Positions 1 through 8,401 of a stretch of DNA of 64,000 nt are shown here, piece by piece. Made by a program: the position numbers and the translations under genes. The stretch's first letter is position 1. Every line of letters starts with the position of its first letter. Source of the DNA: Streptomyces hayashii (lineage in GTDB: Bacteria > Actinomycetota > Actinomycetes > Streptomycetales > Streptomycetaceae); contig NZ_JAHHIU010000080.1 in assembly GCF_024539815.1 (NCBI RefSeq), positions 1 through 64,000 of the forward strand. The letters run 5' to 3'. The notes below the pieces were generated by a model. That model saw nothing but the letters and a program-made list of their open reading frames with translations. It made no database searches and had not been told where the DNA came from.

Positions 1-66
1 GGCCCGGTGGCACGGGGGAGGACGGACCCTGGCGTGTCGGGGCCGAGGGGGCGAAGCCGCGGCGCC

Positions 67-100
67 GGCGCCCGGCAGGTCGGAAAGGCCGCCGGGCGCC
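67..100 (-). terminator. hairpin after the sugar-binding lipoprotein gene
   Basis: Positions 67-76 (GGCGCCCGGC) and 91-100 (GCCGGGCGCC) form a perfect 10-bp stem with a 14-base loop, about 20 bases past the stop of the minus-strand lipoprotein gene. There is no T-tract, which is common for Streptomyces terminators. Confidence 0.6.
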
Positions 101-121
101 CGCCGTCGTTCACCGCGCGCG

Positions 122-1429
122 TCACTTCCCGACGCTCAGCCCCTGGCTCTTCATGGCCGCGACGGTGCTGTCCTGGACGGAGGTCACGGTCTTCGGGATG
201 GTGCCCTGCCCGGCTCCGGCCTTCTTGAGCCCGTCCTTCATGTCGGACTGGACCTGGCTCATCGTCGGGCCCCACACCCAGCCCGTGCTCGTGTTCGCGG
301 CCGCTGTCTTGAACACGTCGTAGATGTTCTGTCCGCCGAAGTACGGCGAAGGCTGGTCCACGGCAGGCAGTTGCTGGCCGCTCGTCGCGGCCGGGTAGAT
401 GCCGGTGTTCTTGATCAGACTGGTGACACTGTCCTTGTCGGTGCTCAGCCAGGTCGCGAACTCCGTGGCCTCCTTCGGGTGTTCGCAGCCCTTGAGCACC
501 ACGGTCGCCGAGCCTCCGCGGTTACCGGCCGCCTTCTGCCCTTCGGACCACTGGGGCATGGGCGCCACGGCCCACTTGCCGGACAGCTCGGGCAGGTTCT
601 TGGAGATCAGCGGAGCCGCCCACACGGCGCTGACGAGGGACAGCAGCTGCCCGTCCTGCACCTTCTTGAACCAGGCCGTGTCCAGCATCGGGTCACTGGT
701 GACCAGCTTCTTGTCCAGCAGGCCCTGCCAGTACTGCGCGACCTTGCTCGTCTGCGGGTTGTCGATGGTCACCTGCCACCGGTCGTTAGCGGTGCCGAAC
801 CACCTGCCTCCGGCCTGCCAGGTCAGCGCCCCCAGGTCATAGGCGTCCTGCGGCGTGGTCGTCAGGTAGGCCGAGGGATTGGCGCTGTGCACCTTCTGCG
901 CGGCCGCGGCGAAATCGTCCCAGGTCTTCGGTGGGGAGATCTTGTACTTCTCGAACAGGTCGGTGCGGTAGTACATCGCCATCGGTCCGCTGTCGACGGG
1001 GATGCCGAACACCTTGTCGCCGACGCTGGACATCTGCCAGGTCCACGGCACGAACTTGTCCTTGGCGGCGTCGGCGTACTGGGAGATGTCCTCCAGCGCG
1101 CCGGTGGCGATGAAGTTCGAGAGGGTGTCGTAGCCCACCTGCCCGAGACAGGGTGCGTTGCCGGCCTTCACCGCGTTCTGCATCTTCGCGTAGCCGCCGA
1201 TGCTGCCCGCCGGGATCTGGCTGTACTTGACCTTGACGTCGGGGTGGGACTCGTTCCACAGCGCCACGGACTTGTCGAGGCCGACCGCCGCCCCCCAGAA
1301 CTCCACCGTCACCGGCTTGCCGCCGGAACTCGAACCGCCCGAGTCGCCGGAACCGCTACAGGCGCTGAGCGTGACGAGCGAGGCGACGGTCAACATGACC
1401 CCAGCCCCCTTCACCCACCGTGAAGCCAT
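122..1429 (-). CDS. sugar ABC transporter substrate-binding lipoprotein
   Basis: Extracellular solute-binding protein of a carbohydrate ABC importer (family 1 fold), 435 residues. The N-terminus has a basic start, a hydrophobic stretch and a lipobox ending LSAC, followed by a Ser/Gly linker, so it should be lipid-anchored outside the membrane. Residues after about 35 (VTVEFWGAAV, then SHPDVKVKY) match the family's N-terminal lobe. I chose the ATG at 1429 because AAGGAG lies 6-7 bases upstream; the in-frame ATG at 1444 lacks a ribosome site. No permease genes accompany it inside the window; they could lie before base 1. The substrate is not evident from sequence; proximity to the RG-I locus suggests, but does not prove, a plant-polymer sugar. 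Confidence 0.9.
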   Translation of the reverse strand: MASRWVKGAGVMLTVASLVTLSACSGSGDSGGSSSGGKPVTVEFWGAAVGLDKSVALWNESHPDVKVKYSQIPAGSIGGYAKMQNAVKAGNAPCLGQVGYDTLSNFIATGALEDISQYADAAKDKFVPWTWQMSSVGDKVFGIPVDSGPMAMYYRTDLFEKYKISPPKTWDDFAAAAQKVHSANPSAYLTTTPQDAYDLGALTWQAGGRWFGTANDRWQVTIDNPQTSKVAQYWQGLLDKKLVTSDPMLDTAWFKKVQDGQLLSLVSAVWAAPLISKNLPELSGKWAVAPMPQWSEGQKAAGNRGGSATVVLKGCEHPKEATEFATWLSTDKDSVTSLIKNTGIYPAATSGQQLPAVDQPSPYFGGQNIYDVFKTAAANTSTGWVWGPTMSQVQSDMKDGLKKAGAGQGTIPKTVTSVQDSTVAAMKSQGLSVGK

Positions 1430-1716
1430 GGGAACTCCTTCCATCGGCCGTCCGCCTTGCGGAGTCTGCCGGTTGATCTGCGAGCGGCGTGTCGCGCACG
1501 GAGTCGTCGAGAGCTTCCCGTCATCGGGGACTCGTCCCTACGAACACTGCCGAACGGCTTGCGATTGGGGTTTCACTTGAGGTGTGCGCCAGCCCTTGTT
1601 GGCCCGTCTGGCCTACGTGATGTGCTGGCCCCGCGGAGTGGGGTCCGAGGCTCGGAGTGCTTGCGTTCGAACCGAGCGGCTCAATCCGAAGTGCGAAGCG
1701 AATCTCAGTTGCGTCG

Positions 1717-1745
1717 ACTATGGGGCCGGGTGTGCCGCCTGTCAA
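1717..1745 (-). promoter_or_regulatory. sigma-70-like promoter for the binding-protein gene
   Basis: On the minus strand TTGACA (1745-1740) is followed after exactly 17 bases by CATAGT (1722-1717). It lies in the 474-bp gap between the lipoprotein and aminotransferase genes and implies a 5' leader of about 280 bases. The bases just upstream read GAAAGCGTTGACA, a LacI-type half-site fused to the -35. I see no gene in the rest of 1430-1903. Confidence 0.6.
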
Positions 1746-1903
1746 CGCTTTCTCGTCGACTTTTGGTAAAGAGCCTGGCTCGCCGAAGGGTCGCTGGGCA
1801 GCACGGACTTCGGGACCTCTGTGACGCACTGGAGATCTCCGGGGGGAACGTGCAAGGGTGCTGTCGGTCGGGCCGATAGGTGATCGAAATCGCGGGGGCG
1901 GCG

Positions 1904-3061
1904 TTAAAGCGCGTTGATGACGTGCGTAAAGCGGCGCAGACCCTCTTCGAGTGCCGTTTCGTCCGTGGCGAAGGACAGGCGTACGTGTCCCTCGCCCGAC
2001 GGGCCGAATTCCGACCCGGCGCGTACGAGCACGCCTCCGTCGGCGAACCGTTGCACGAGTTCGACGGAGGACAGGGCGCTGTCGATGCGAGGGAATGCGT
2101 AGAACGCTCCGAGAGGCCGGACGACGCTCACCGCGTCGAGGCCGTCGAGGTGGCGCATGACCAGATCCCGGCGGCGCTGGAAGCGCGCCGAGAGTGCGTG
2201 CAGATCCTTGTCGGGAATGCGAAGCGCCTCGACGGCCGCGTCCTGGACGAAGGTGTTCAGAGGCCCGTTGATCGTCCGGTGAACGAGATTGATCTTTTCG
2301 GCGACAGCGGCGGCGGCGCAGATGAAACCGATGCGCCAGCCGGTCATCGAGTACGACTTGGAGAAAGTTCCGGAGAGCACCACCCGGTCCCCCACGGAGG
2401 CCAGTTCGGATGCCGAGGTGAACGCGATTCCGTCGAAGACGATGTCGCTGTATGCCTCGTCCGACAGGAGGTAGAGGTCGGGATGGTCGCGGAGGATGGC
2501 GCCGACTCCTTCGATATCGGCTTTGGAGAACACCATTCCGGTGGGATTCACGGGATTGCACAGGATGAGCATCCGGGCGCCGGGTGCCGCCGCCGCGAGT
2601 TTGTGCAGGTCGATCGAGCCGTCGGGCCGCGTGGAGATCCACTCCACCTCGGCCCCCGCCATGGCCGCGTGGTCCGCGTACAGGGAGTAGGTCGGTTCGG
2701 GGAGCAGCACTCGATCGCCCGGGTTCAGCAGGGCGAGGACGGTGGCTGCGAGGCCGGCGCTGCCTCCGTGGGTGACGACGACATTCGCCGGGTCGACCCC
2801 GGTGCCCTGGAAACGCGCCAGGTGGGAGGCGATCTCCCGGCGGAGGTCCGGAGATCCGGTGATCTGCGAGTAGCGAGTGCGGCCGGCGCGCAACGCCCGG
2901 ACGGCAGCCTCCACCACTGGCTGCGGCGTGTCGCTGTCCGGTTCGCCCATGGCCAGGGAGACGGCGCCCGGCACCGTACCGCCCAGCGTCCGGGGCCGCC
3001 TCGACGCTGCCCTGATGCGCTCCGGGAGAGAAGTGGCCGTTCGGGAGGGGAGGGCGCTCAT
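1904..3061 (-). CDS. class I/II PLP-dependent aminotransferase
   Basis: Cytosolic fold-type I aminotransferase, 385 residues, the normal length. Visible family marks are GEPDSDTP near residue 40, the cofactor-ring segment GGSAGLA near residue 105, NPVNPTG near residue 170 (substrate/PLP Asn), SDEAYSD near residue 200 (PLP Asp) and SGTFSKSYSMTGWRIG near residue 230 with the Schiff-base Lys. This resembles the aspartate/alanine aminotransferase subgroup, but substrate cannot be read off. The ATG start has GGAG 8 bases upstream. The regulator gene upstream is co-directional, and an 18-bp near-palindrome sits just before the start, so it is probably repressor-controlled on its own. Confidence 0.9.
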   Translation of the reverse strand: MSALPSRTATSLPERIRAASRRPRTLGGTVPGAVSLAMGEPDSDTPQPVVEAAVRALRAGRTRYSQITGSPDLRREIASHLARFQGTGVDPANVVVTHGGSAGLAATVLALLNPGDRVLLPEPTYSLYADHAAMAGAEVEWISTRPDGSIDLHKLAAAAPGARMLILCNPVNPTGMVFSKADIEGVGAILRDHPDLYLLSDEAYSDIVFDGIAFTSASELASVGDRVVLSGTFSKSYSMTGWRIGFICAAAAVAEKINLVHRTINGPLNTFVQDAAVEALRIPDKDLHALSARFQRRRDLVMRHLDGLDAVSVVRPLGAFYAFPRIDSALSSVELVQRFADGGVLVRAGSEFGPSGEGHVRLSFATDETALEEGLRRFTHVINAL

Positions 3062-3091
3062 CCGATCTCCAGGGAGTCACGAGATGTAAAG

Positions 3092-3109
3092 TGCGAGAAC
3101 GTTCTCACA
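3092..3109. promoter_or_regulatory. palindromic operator before the aminotransferase gene
   Basis: GAGAACGTTCTC (3095-3106) is a perfect 12-bp palindrome; extended to 3092-3109 it remains symmetric except for one base pair. It lies 31 bases upstream of the aminotransferase ATG. TTGAAC at 3129-3124 with an 18-base spacer to AACGTT would place the palindrome over a -10 region. A central CG with A/T flanks is LacI-like, but the cognate regulator is not identified. Confidence 0.6.
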
Positions 3110-3322
3110 TCGCGATGAGCGGTTCAAGGGTGGGGTGCGGGCGGATCGGCCGGAGGCAGGCGGTGGCACATGCCCGAGCGGGGGCGCTGTGGGCGCTGTG
3201 GACGAGCCGGGGTCCGGTGGGCATGCCTGAAGCCCACCGCGGACGCAGTGGGCGGTGGGTCCTTGTGCTGAGCCACGGCAACCGCGGGGGAGCCGTCCCT
3301 CACCGGCCGCCGGCCGTGTGGA

Positions 3323-3985
3323 TCAGGCGCCGGCCCAGCCCTGGAGAGCCCCGTAGTAGGCGGCCGTCAGACGGCTGATCGCTTCCTCCTCCGGGAGGCC
3401 GGTGCTGATCAGGTCCAGGATCTCGCGTGGATCGAACATGGCGTTGTACAGGAACAACGCGTGATCGAAATGATCGTCCGGCACGTTCAGGTACCGCATC
3501 ACGCTGCGAATGGGGCGCTCCCAGGCGTCCCGGACCGGGGTGATCACCTCGTCGTTGCCGCGCAGTCGGGTGAGGAAGCCCGCGCGCGATCGGATCTGGA
3601 CCATGGCGGGGCCGTAGCTGCGGACCAGACGAGCCCATTCCCGCACCACGTCCTCGAAGAGGGCCGGGCCGGTCTTGGGGCAGTCGTGGCTGTAGTTGCG
3701 CAGCTGGACGATCACGCCGAGCAGGTAGGCCTTGAGGAGCTCCTCGACCGACGGGAAGTACCGGTAGGCCGTGGCCAGCGACAGGTCGGCCCGCTCCGCG
3801 ACGACCCCCATGGTCATCGCGCCGGGCTCGGTCCTGAGGGCCTCACCCACGGCGTCCAGGAGCTTGCGCCGGTTGCGGACCGCGTCGCGGCGCATGCCGC
3901 GCCCGGCGCCCTGTTCCTCGTTCTTGACCGTCAGGGGAGCCTCCCGGGATGCCTCATCGGAGAGAGGTGTCTCACCTCTGGGCAA
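3323..3985 (-). CDS. TetR/AcrR-family transcriptional regulator
   Basis: One-component repressor, up to 220 residues. The N-terminal helix-turn-helix is at about residues 35-85 (RRKLLDAVGEAL, then VVAERADLSLATAYRYFPS), followed by an unassigned ligand-binding half. The longest frame uses a TTG at 3985, but a 17-bp palindrome lies inside its first ten codons, so the true start may be further in; the first in-frame ATG is about codon 31 and has no good ribosome site. It lies 261 bp upstream of, and co-directional with, the aminotransferase gene, a possible target. The ligand is unknown. Confidence 0.85.
   Translation of the reverse strand: MPRGETPLSDEASREAPLTVKNEEQGAGRGMRRDAVRNRRKLLDAVGEALRTEPGAMTMGVVAERADLSLATAYRYFPSVEELLKAYLLGVIVQLRNYSHDCPKTGPALFEDVVREWARLVRSYGPAMVQIRSRAGFLTRLRGNDEVITPVRDAWERPIRSVMRYLNVPDDHFDHALFLYNAMFDPREILDLISTGLPEEEAISRLTAAYYGALQGWAGA
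3963..3979. promoter_or_regulatory. TetR-type palindrome at the regulator's own 5' end
   Basis: AGAGGTG and CACCTCT are perfect 7-bp arms around a 3-base centre, a size and symmetry typical of TetR operators. The position, at the 5' edge of the tetR-like gene, fits autoregulation. It would lie within coding sequence if the TTG at 3985 is the start. Confidence 0.6.
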
Positions 3986-4298
3986 GACGATAGTGACGTC
4001 CGTCCGAGTCGCTCAAGCGGGCGGGGCCTCGCCCGGTGCCGGGATGTGCGTGAAGGGCTGGGTTTCTCCTGCGACGGCGGATCGGTGACGGCAACCTGAG
4101 GCCGCTGCCCTGCGTCACCCGTCCGTCCCGCAGCGCGGGGTGCACGAGGGGCAGTCGGCTGCTTCGGAAAGCCCGACCGGCGAGCGTGCGGGCGCTCCCT
4201 GGGGAAGTGCGCACGCCCGCCGACCGCTCCCATGGCCGTGGGGGCATGCCGAGGCACCGCCCGCCCGGTTGTCCGAGCGGTGTCCCGACATGTTCCGG

Positions 4299-4383
4299 TC
4301 AGACGCGGCGGCGGGTGAAGCGCTGGTCGGGGTCGCCGCCGTGGGCGTACTGGGCGATGCGGGCGGCGGTGCCGCCCGGTGAC
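4299..4383 (-). pseudogene. possible C-terminal coding remnant
   Basis: On the minus strand, in the frame +1 to the hydrolase gene that ends at 4384, the bases read GGTAARIAQYAHGGDPDQRF and then a few arginines, a valine and a stop at 4299. The composition is protein-like, but there is no start and no parent gene. It could be the debris of a deleted gene. I see nothing else in the 398-bp gap 3986-4383. Confidence 0.25.
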
Positions 4384-5268
4384 TCATCCGAGCCGGGCTT
4401 CCCACCTGATCTTGGACCCGGACGCGTCAGCCGGGAGGCGGTCCCGCGCGGCGGTGTCGCCGTACATGGTCCAGCGGGCCCAGTCGACGACGGTCCTCGG
4501 GAAGCGCTGGTCGCTCCAGAAGCTGGTGTGGCTGCCCCCGACGAAGGTGAGGAACGCCTTGGGCCAGGTGATCTCCGAGTACGCCTGGCGGGCCGAGGAG
4601 TACGACGTGGTCGAGTCCCGGTCGCCGTGGACGAACAGGACCTTGGCCGAGACCGAGGCGGCGGGGTTGCCCATGTCCACGCAGGACTGCGGGTTGGCGG
4701 AGACGATCCGCTTGTCGGGCCAGGAGGTCAGCAGACCGTGGGTGACCATGCCGCCCAGGGAGTGGCCCGAGACGCCGACGCCGATGCCGGTCTTGAGGTG
4801 CCCGGCCAGCGGTCCGCTCGCGTTGAGCGCGAGGGTGTTGGTGAGGATCTGCGAGACGTCCTTGGAGGTGTTGCCGTTGTTGACGTCGGTGAAGTTGTGG
4901 TTGAAGTGCGGGGCGGGGACGACGAAGCCCGCCGAGGCCAGGGCCCGGATGATGAACAGGGAGTTCTGCGGGCTGCTTCCGTAGCCGTGGGTGAAGTTGT
5001 AGAGCGGGAAGACCCCGTTTGCGACCGGGGCGTCCGTCACGGGGCTGCCGCCGGCGGTGCCGGTGGCCGGGTAGTAGACGTAGGTGGTGCACGGGCGGCT
5101 GCCGCGGGTCCAGTTGTACCGGCGCACGCCGACCGCGAACGGCGTGGTCGGCGCGGTGTCCAGCGGCCCGGCGGCGGCCGGCGCCTGGCCTGCCCCGAGC
5201 AGGGACAGGCCCACGCCCGTCGCTCCGGCCGCGCTCATGGTGAGGAAGGTGCGTCGTCGCAAGGTCAT
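4384..5268 (-). CDS. Tat-exported alpha/beta hydrolase (esterase/lipase type)
   Basis: Secreted serine hydrolase, 294 residues. The N-terminus MTLRRRTFLTMSAAG carries a twin-arginine motif and an Ala-rich cleavage region. The nucleophile elbow GHSLGG has its Ser near residue 171; the acid is likely the second Asp of HGDRD and the base the His of GGSHTSFW. The fold resembles the PAF-acetylhydrolase/polyester-hydrolase-like group. It is the last of the minus-strand carbohydrate genes and is separated by 127 bp from the GH53 gene upstream, so it may remove acyl or feruloyl groups from pectin side chains; that role is inference. Confidence 0.85.
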   Translation of the reverse strand: MTLRRRTFLTMSAAGATGVGLSLLGAGQAPAAAGPLDTAPTTPFAVGVRRYNWTRGSRPCTTYVYYPATGTAGGSPVTDAPVANGVFPLYNFTHGYGSSPQNSLFIIRALASAGFVVPAPHFNHNFTDVNNGNTSKDVSQILTNTLALNASGPLAGHLKTGIGVGVSGHSLGGMVTHGLLTSWPDKRIVSANPQSCVDMGNPAASVSAKVLFVHGDRDSTTSYSSARQAYSEITWPKAFLTFVGGSHTSFWSDQRFPRTVVDWARWTMYGDTAARDRLPADASGSKIRWEARLG

Positions 5269-5395
5269 GGTGACTCCTTGGGTTCGGGGATGGGTGGGCG
5301 GATCGGGGGGCGTTCGGCTGGTCCTGTCGCCGGGTGCGTCCCACGGCGGCGGATGGCCCGGTCCGGTCGAACACGGTCCGGTTCTTCCAGGCAGG

Positions 5396-7327
5396 CTATG
5401 AGGTGGTCATGCCGTGTTCGCCGTGTCCGGGCATGACGTCGATGACCGCCTTGACCGGTCCCGTGCCGGTCGTCCCGGTGACCGTCACCTCACCGGGCCC
5501 GTCGGTCGCGCCGGGTGGCAACGGCTGCCAGCGGACGGGAACATCGGTGATCTTGTCGTCGGCGGTGGTGAGCATGCGGACGGAGGAGGGCAGCTTCGGG
5601 GCGGCTCCCACCACGGTGGCCGTGTGGACGGTGTCTTCGAGGATGTGTTTGGCGCGGCTGGCGTTGAAGACGTCGAGGGACGCGTGCGGCTCCCACGTGT
5701 TCGCCAGTCCGGGCACGGCCCGGAACATCGGCTGGTACCCGGCCGGCTCCCACACCAGTGCCCCTGAACCCCGGTTGTCGACCACGTCGTTGGCGGCCTG
5801 GAACACCCGCTGGATCGCGTCCGCCTGCCCCTGAACGGTCCGTGGGTACGGCGAGTTGGGCAGCGGTGAGCCGTCGTCGCCCGACGCGGGGTAGGCGGTT
5901 TCTGCGATGTCGATCTCGTAGCCGGGGTGGGCGGTGGCCATGGTGTTCAGGTTGAGGTCCAGCGCCTCGGGCGTGCCGTGCCATTCCGGGTAGTACGAGA
6001 GGGCCAGCACATCGGGGTTCTGGCCCTTCGCCTTCACGCGGGTGAGGAACTGGTGCCAGAACTCCATGGTTTTGGCGAGCTTGTCCTTGTCGACGACCAC
6101 GTGTATCTCGACCTTGGATGTGGGTGAGGCGTCCCGGACGGCCTTGATCCCGGCCGCGGCCAGGGTGGTGAACCGGTCCCACGACTGGTCGTAGAGCCGC
6201 CGCTCCACCGGGTCGGCCGACCGCCAGTACTTCCACAGCAGGCCACCGCCGGGCTGGGACTGGTAGACGTCGGCCTGGTCGACGAAGTAGGGCGGATTCG
6301 TCGTGCCGATGCGGGCCGCCTCGCTGCCGTACATGAAGCCGTTGATGATCTCGTTGCCGACGGCCACCTTCTCCGGCGTGGTGCCCTGCCGGATCAACCG
6401 CTTCAGACAGCCCGCGGTGAAGTCGTACACCGTCCGGGACAGGTCCGCGAACTTCAGCCCGGCCCAGGCGCGCGGTTTGGGTTGCTTGCTCGGGTCCGCC
6501 CACGAGTCCGCGTAGTGGAAGTCGATCCCCAGGCCCATGCCCCGCTGCTTGATCCACTTGGCTGAGACCAGTGAGCGCTCCGGGCCCTGGCGCGGTACCG
6601 GCGTCGGTTGCCCGGTGCTCTCGCTGCGCGGCTCGTTGAATATCCGCAGCCGGCTGTACTCGATGCCACGGTCCTTGGCCACGTCGAGCAGGTGTGGCCC
6701 GGCGCCGCGGTTCCCGGCCAGGGGGTCGACCCAGTACTGCTGGTCCTGGACGTCGTCCATCCAGGACAGATCGGCGCCGAGGGTGAGGTCGTCGCGCAGG
6801 TAGTTGAAGACCTGGAGCTCGCTGACACCTGCCGGGGCCTGGGCAGGGCCGCCTGTGAACGTCAGCCGGACGAAGCGCGTTCCGGGCCGGGTGAACAGGT
6901 GCACTTCCCCTCGCGACACGGCTCGGTCGTGGGATCTGTCGGCGATGGTCTTCCACCGGCGACCGTCGGACGAGGCCTCGATGACGTACCGGTGGCCCAC
7001 TCCACGGTCGGGGAAGAGCACCGTGACCTTGTGCAGGTTGTCGTAGGTTCCACCGAGGTCGACGGTGAGCCACTGACGGGCGCGGGCACGATCCGGGTGC
7101 CAGGACGTCGCCGGGTCGCCGTCGGTGGCCAGACGGGCGTCGGACGACCCGGTGGCGGCCGTCGCCGAGGCCCAGGGCTTGGCGGCGACATTGCTCTCGA
7201 TCGGCTTGATGTCCGCGGTTCCGAAGGTCGCGTGGGCCTGCTCGGGCACCATGAGTAGAGTCGCGGACACCATGGTGACCAACGTCGTCGTGACCGCGAT
7301 GGCGCGGGGCGGACGCTTGCTGCTCAT
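5396..7327 (-). CDS. secreted GH53 endo-beta-1,4-galactanase with discoidin-type module
   Basis: Hydrolyses beta-1,4-galactan, the main side chain of rhamnogalacturonan I. There are 643 residues: a Sec signal peptide (about 1-34), an F5/8 type C (discoidin-like) sugar-binding module (about 40-175, SWHPDR and WLTVDLGG), then a GH53 TIM barrel starting GADLSWMDDV near 184. The acid/base Glu is in VAVGNEI (about 326) and the nucleophile Glu in DIAETAYP (about 476). I chose the ATG at 7327 because AGGAGAAGGAC precedes it; in-frame ATGs further upstream have no support. Typical bacterial galactanases are about 400 residues; the extra length is the N-terminal module and a C-terminal beta-rich tail. 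It is probably in one transcription unit with the upstream carbohydrate genes. Confidence 0.93.
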   Translation of the reverse strand: MSSKRPPRAIAVTTTLVTMVSATLLMVPEQAHATFGTADIKPIESNVAAKPWASATAATGSSDARLATDGDPATSWHPDRARARQWLTVDLGGTYDNLHKVTVLFPDRGVGHRYVIEASSDGRRWKTIADRSHDRAVSRGEVHLFTRPGTRFVRLTFTGGPAQAPAGVSELQVFNYLRDDLTLGADLSWMDDVQDQQYWVDPLAGNRGAGPHLLDVAKDRGIEYSRLRIFNEPRSESTGQPTPVPRQGPERSLVSAKWIKQRGMGLGIDFHYADSWADPSKQPKPRAWAGLKFADLSRTVYDFTAGCLKRLIRQGTTPEKVAVGNEIINGFMYGSEAARIGTTNPPYFVDQADVYQSQPGGGLLWKYWRSADPVERRLYDQSWDRFTTLAAAGIKAVRDASPTSKVEIHVVVDKDKLAKTMEFWHQFLTRVKAKGQNPDVLALSYYPEWHGTPEALDLNLNTMATAHPGYEIDIAETAYPASGDDGSPLPNSPYPRTVQGQADAIQRVFQAANDVVDNRGSGALVWEPAGYQPMFRAVPGLANTWEPHASLDVFNASRAKHILEDTVHTATVVGAAPKLPSSVRMLTTADDKITDVPVRWQPLPPGATDGPGEVTVTGTTGTGPVKAVIDVMPGHGEHGMTTS

Positions 7328-7413
7328 GTCCTTCTCCTGACGACGTGACGTACGTGCGGCGAGGGCTGTTCCGTACGCTCTGCAGGGCGGGAAGACCGGC
7401 GGAGCACGGGATG

Positions 7414-8115
7414 TCAGCCGGTCGCGGCACCGACGTCGAGGCAGTCGACGTCGGGCAGTCCGGCTGCCGTGGGCGGATCCAACCGGATGGCGTTGCTGCC
7501 GGCGTTCAGCGAGACGGTCACGTTCGTGGTCGTCCACGTCGTCCACGCACCGGTGGGCTCGAACGGGACCGCCCCCACCGTGGATCCGTCGACGACCAGG
7601 TTCACCGGCCGCGCACCGCTGGTGGCGCCATCGGCGAACCGGATCCCCAGCGTCGCCGTACGGGCGGTCCCGGTCCCGGAGTTCACGGTGAACTCCGCGA
7701 AGGCCCCCACGGCGGCGTTGCCGTTGCAGGAACCGCTTCCGGAACAGCCCGCTCGGTTCGAGTCGATCGTGCTCCGGCGCCGCGCCGGAGCGGTCTCCGC
7801 CTCGTACCGCCCCGGCTGCGGTGGGGCGCCGGCGCAGGTCTTGACGAGTGAGAGCTGGTCGACGGTGACTCCGCCCGAACCCGACGCCCGCACGGTGACG
7901 GTGGCGGCCCCGCCGGGCAGTTCGATGCCGGTGAGCTCGCGTTCGGCCCAGCCGCTCGACGACGGGATGCCGAGGGTGCGTCGGCTGCCGCCGGCGCCGG
8001 AGCTGTTCGCGGCCGCCGCGGCGCTCGCGAACGCCGAGCCGGGTGTCATGCCGACGGAACCGGCCGCGGCCGCCGAGAGCAGGAGGGCAGGGGTGCCGAG
8101 CTTCGCGATTCTCAC
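7414..8115 (-). CDS. secreted carbohydrate-binding protein with a C-terminal CBM6/CBM35-type module
   Basis: 233 residues and no catalytic domain. A GTG at 8115 with GGGAGAT upstream starts a signal peptide; the next 70 residues look like the tail of one beta-sandwich module, and residues about 105-233 (PGRYEAETA, then TARTATLGIRFADG and GSNAIRLDPP) form a CBM6/CBM35-like galactose/uronate-binding module. Stand-alone modules are rare, and the truncated first module suggests that a catalytic domain was deleted. It sits between galactanase and acetylesterase genes, so it should bind pectic polysaccharide. The 286-bp gap upstream (8116-8401) shows no gene; GAAAAGCGGCTTTC on the minus strand there is only a weak palindrome. 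Confidence 0.75.
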   Translation of the reverse strand: MRIAKLGTPALLLSAAAAGSVGMTPGSAFASAAAAANSSGAGGSRRTLGIPSSSGWAERELTGIELPGGAATVTVRASGSGGVTVDQLSLVKTCAGAPPQPGRYEAETAPARRRSTIDSNRAGCSGSGSCNGNAAVGAFAEFTVNSGTGTARTATLGIRFADGATSGARPVNLVVDGSTVGAVPFEPTGAWTTWTTTNVTVSLNAGSNAIRLDPPTAAGLPDVDCLDVGAATG

Positions 8116-8401
8116 AGCGTCATCTCCCGAGTCGGGTGGCTTCCCGTGCGGCGGTAGGGCTCGTGCCTGCCAGAAGTGCTCAGCGCAGGCGAAAGCCGCT
8201 TTTCGAAGGGCGCGACCAGGCGCGTGTCTCGTCAGAACCTCACGGCGCCAGCGGCCTTCGGCGCATGCCGCGGCCCGGTCGGAGCCGAGCCGCTTGCGCA
8301 CGCCACCGTCCGACAGGGACGACTGCGACCTCGGTCCGCGTCACCGCCGTCATCGATGTCCCGCGAACCGACCGGCCCCGGTGCGCGCCCCCTGCCGCGC
8401 G

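Noticed and set aside
1521..3080. Open frame of about 519 codons overlapping the aminotransferase
   Set aside because: Arg/Pro-rich translation typical of an out-of-frame reading; the overlapping frame is a complete aminotransferase.
4186..5436. 416-codon plus-strand frame opposite the alpha/beta hydrolase
   Set aside because: Low-complexity Gly/Arg/Val content and full overlap with a well supported gene on the other strand.
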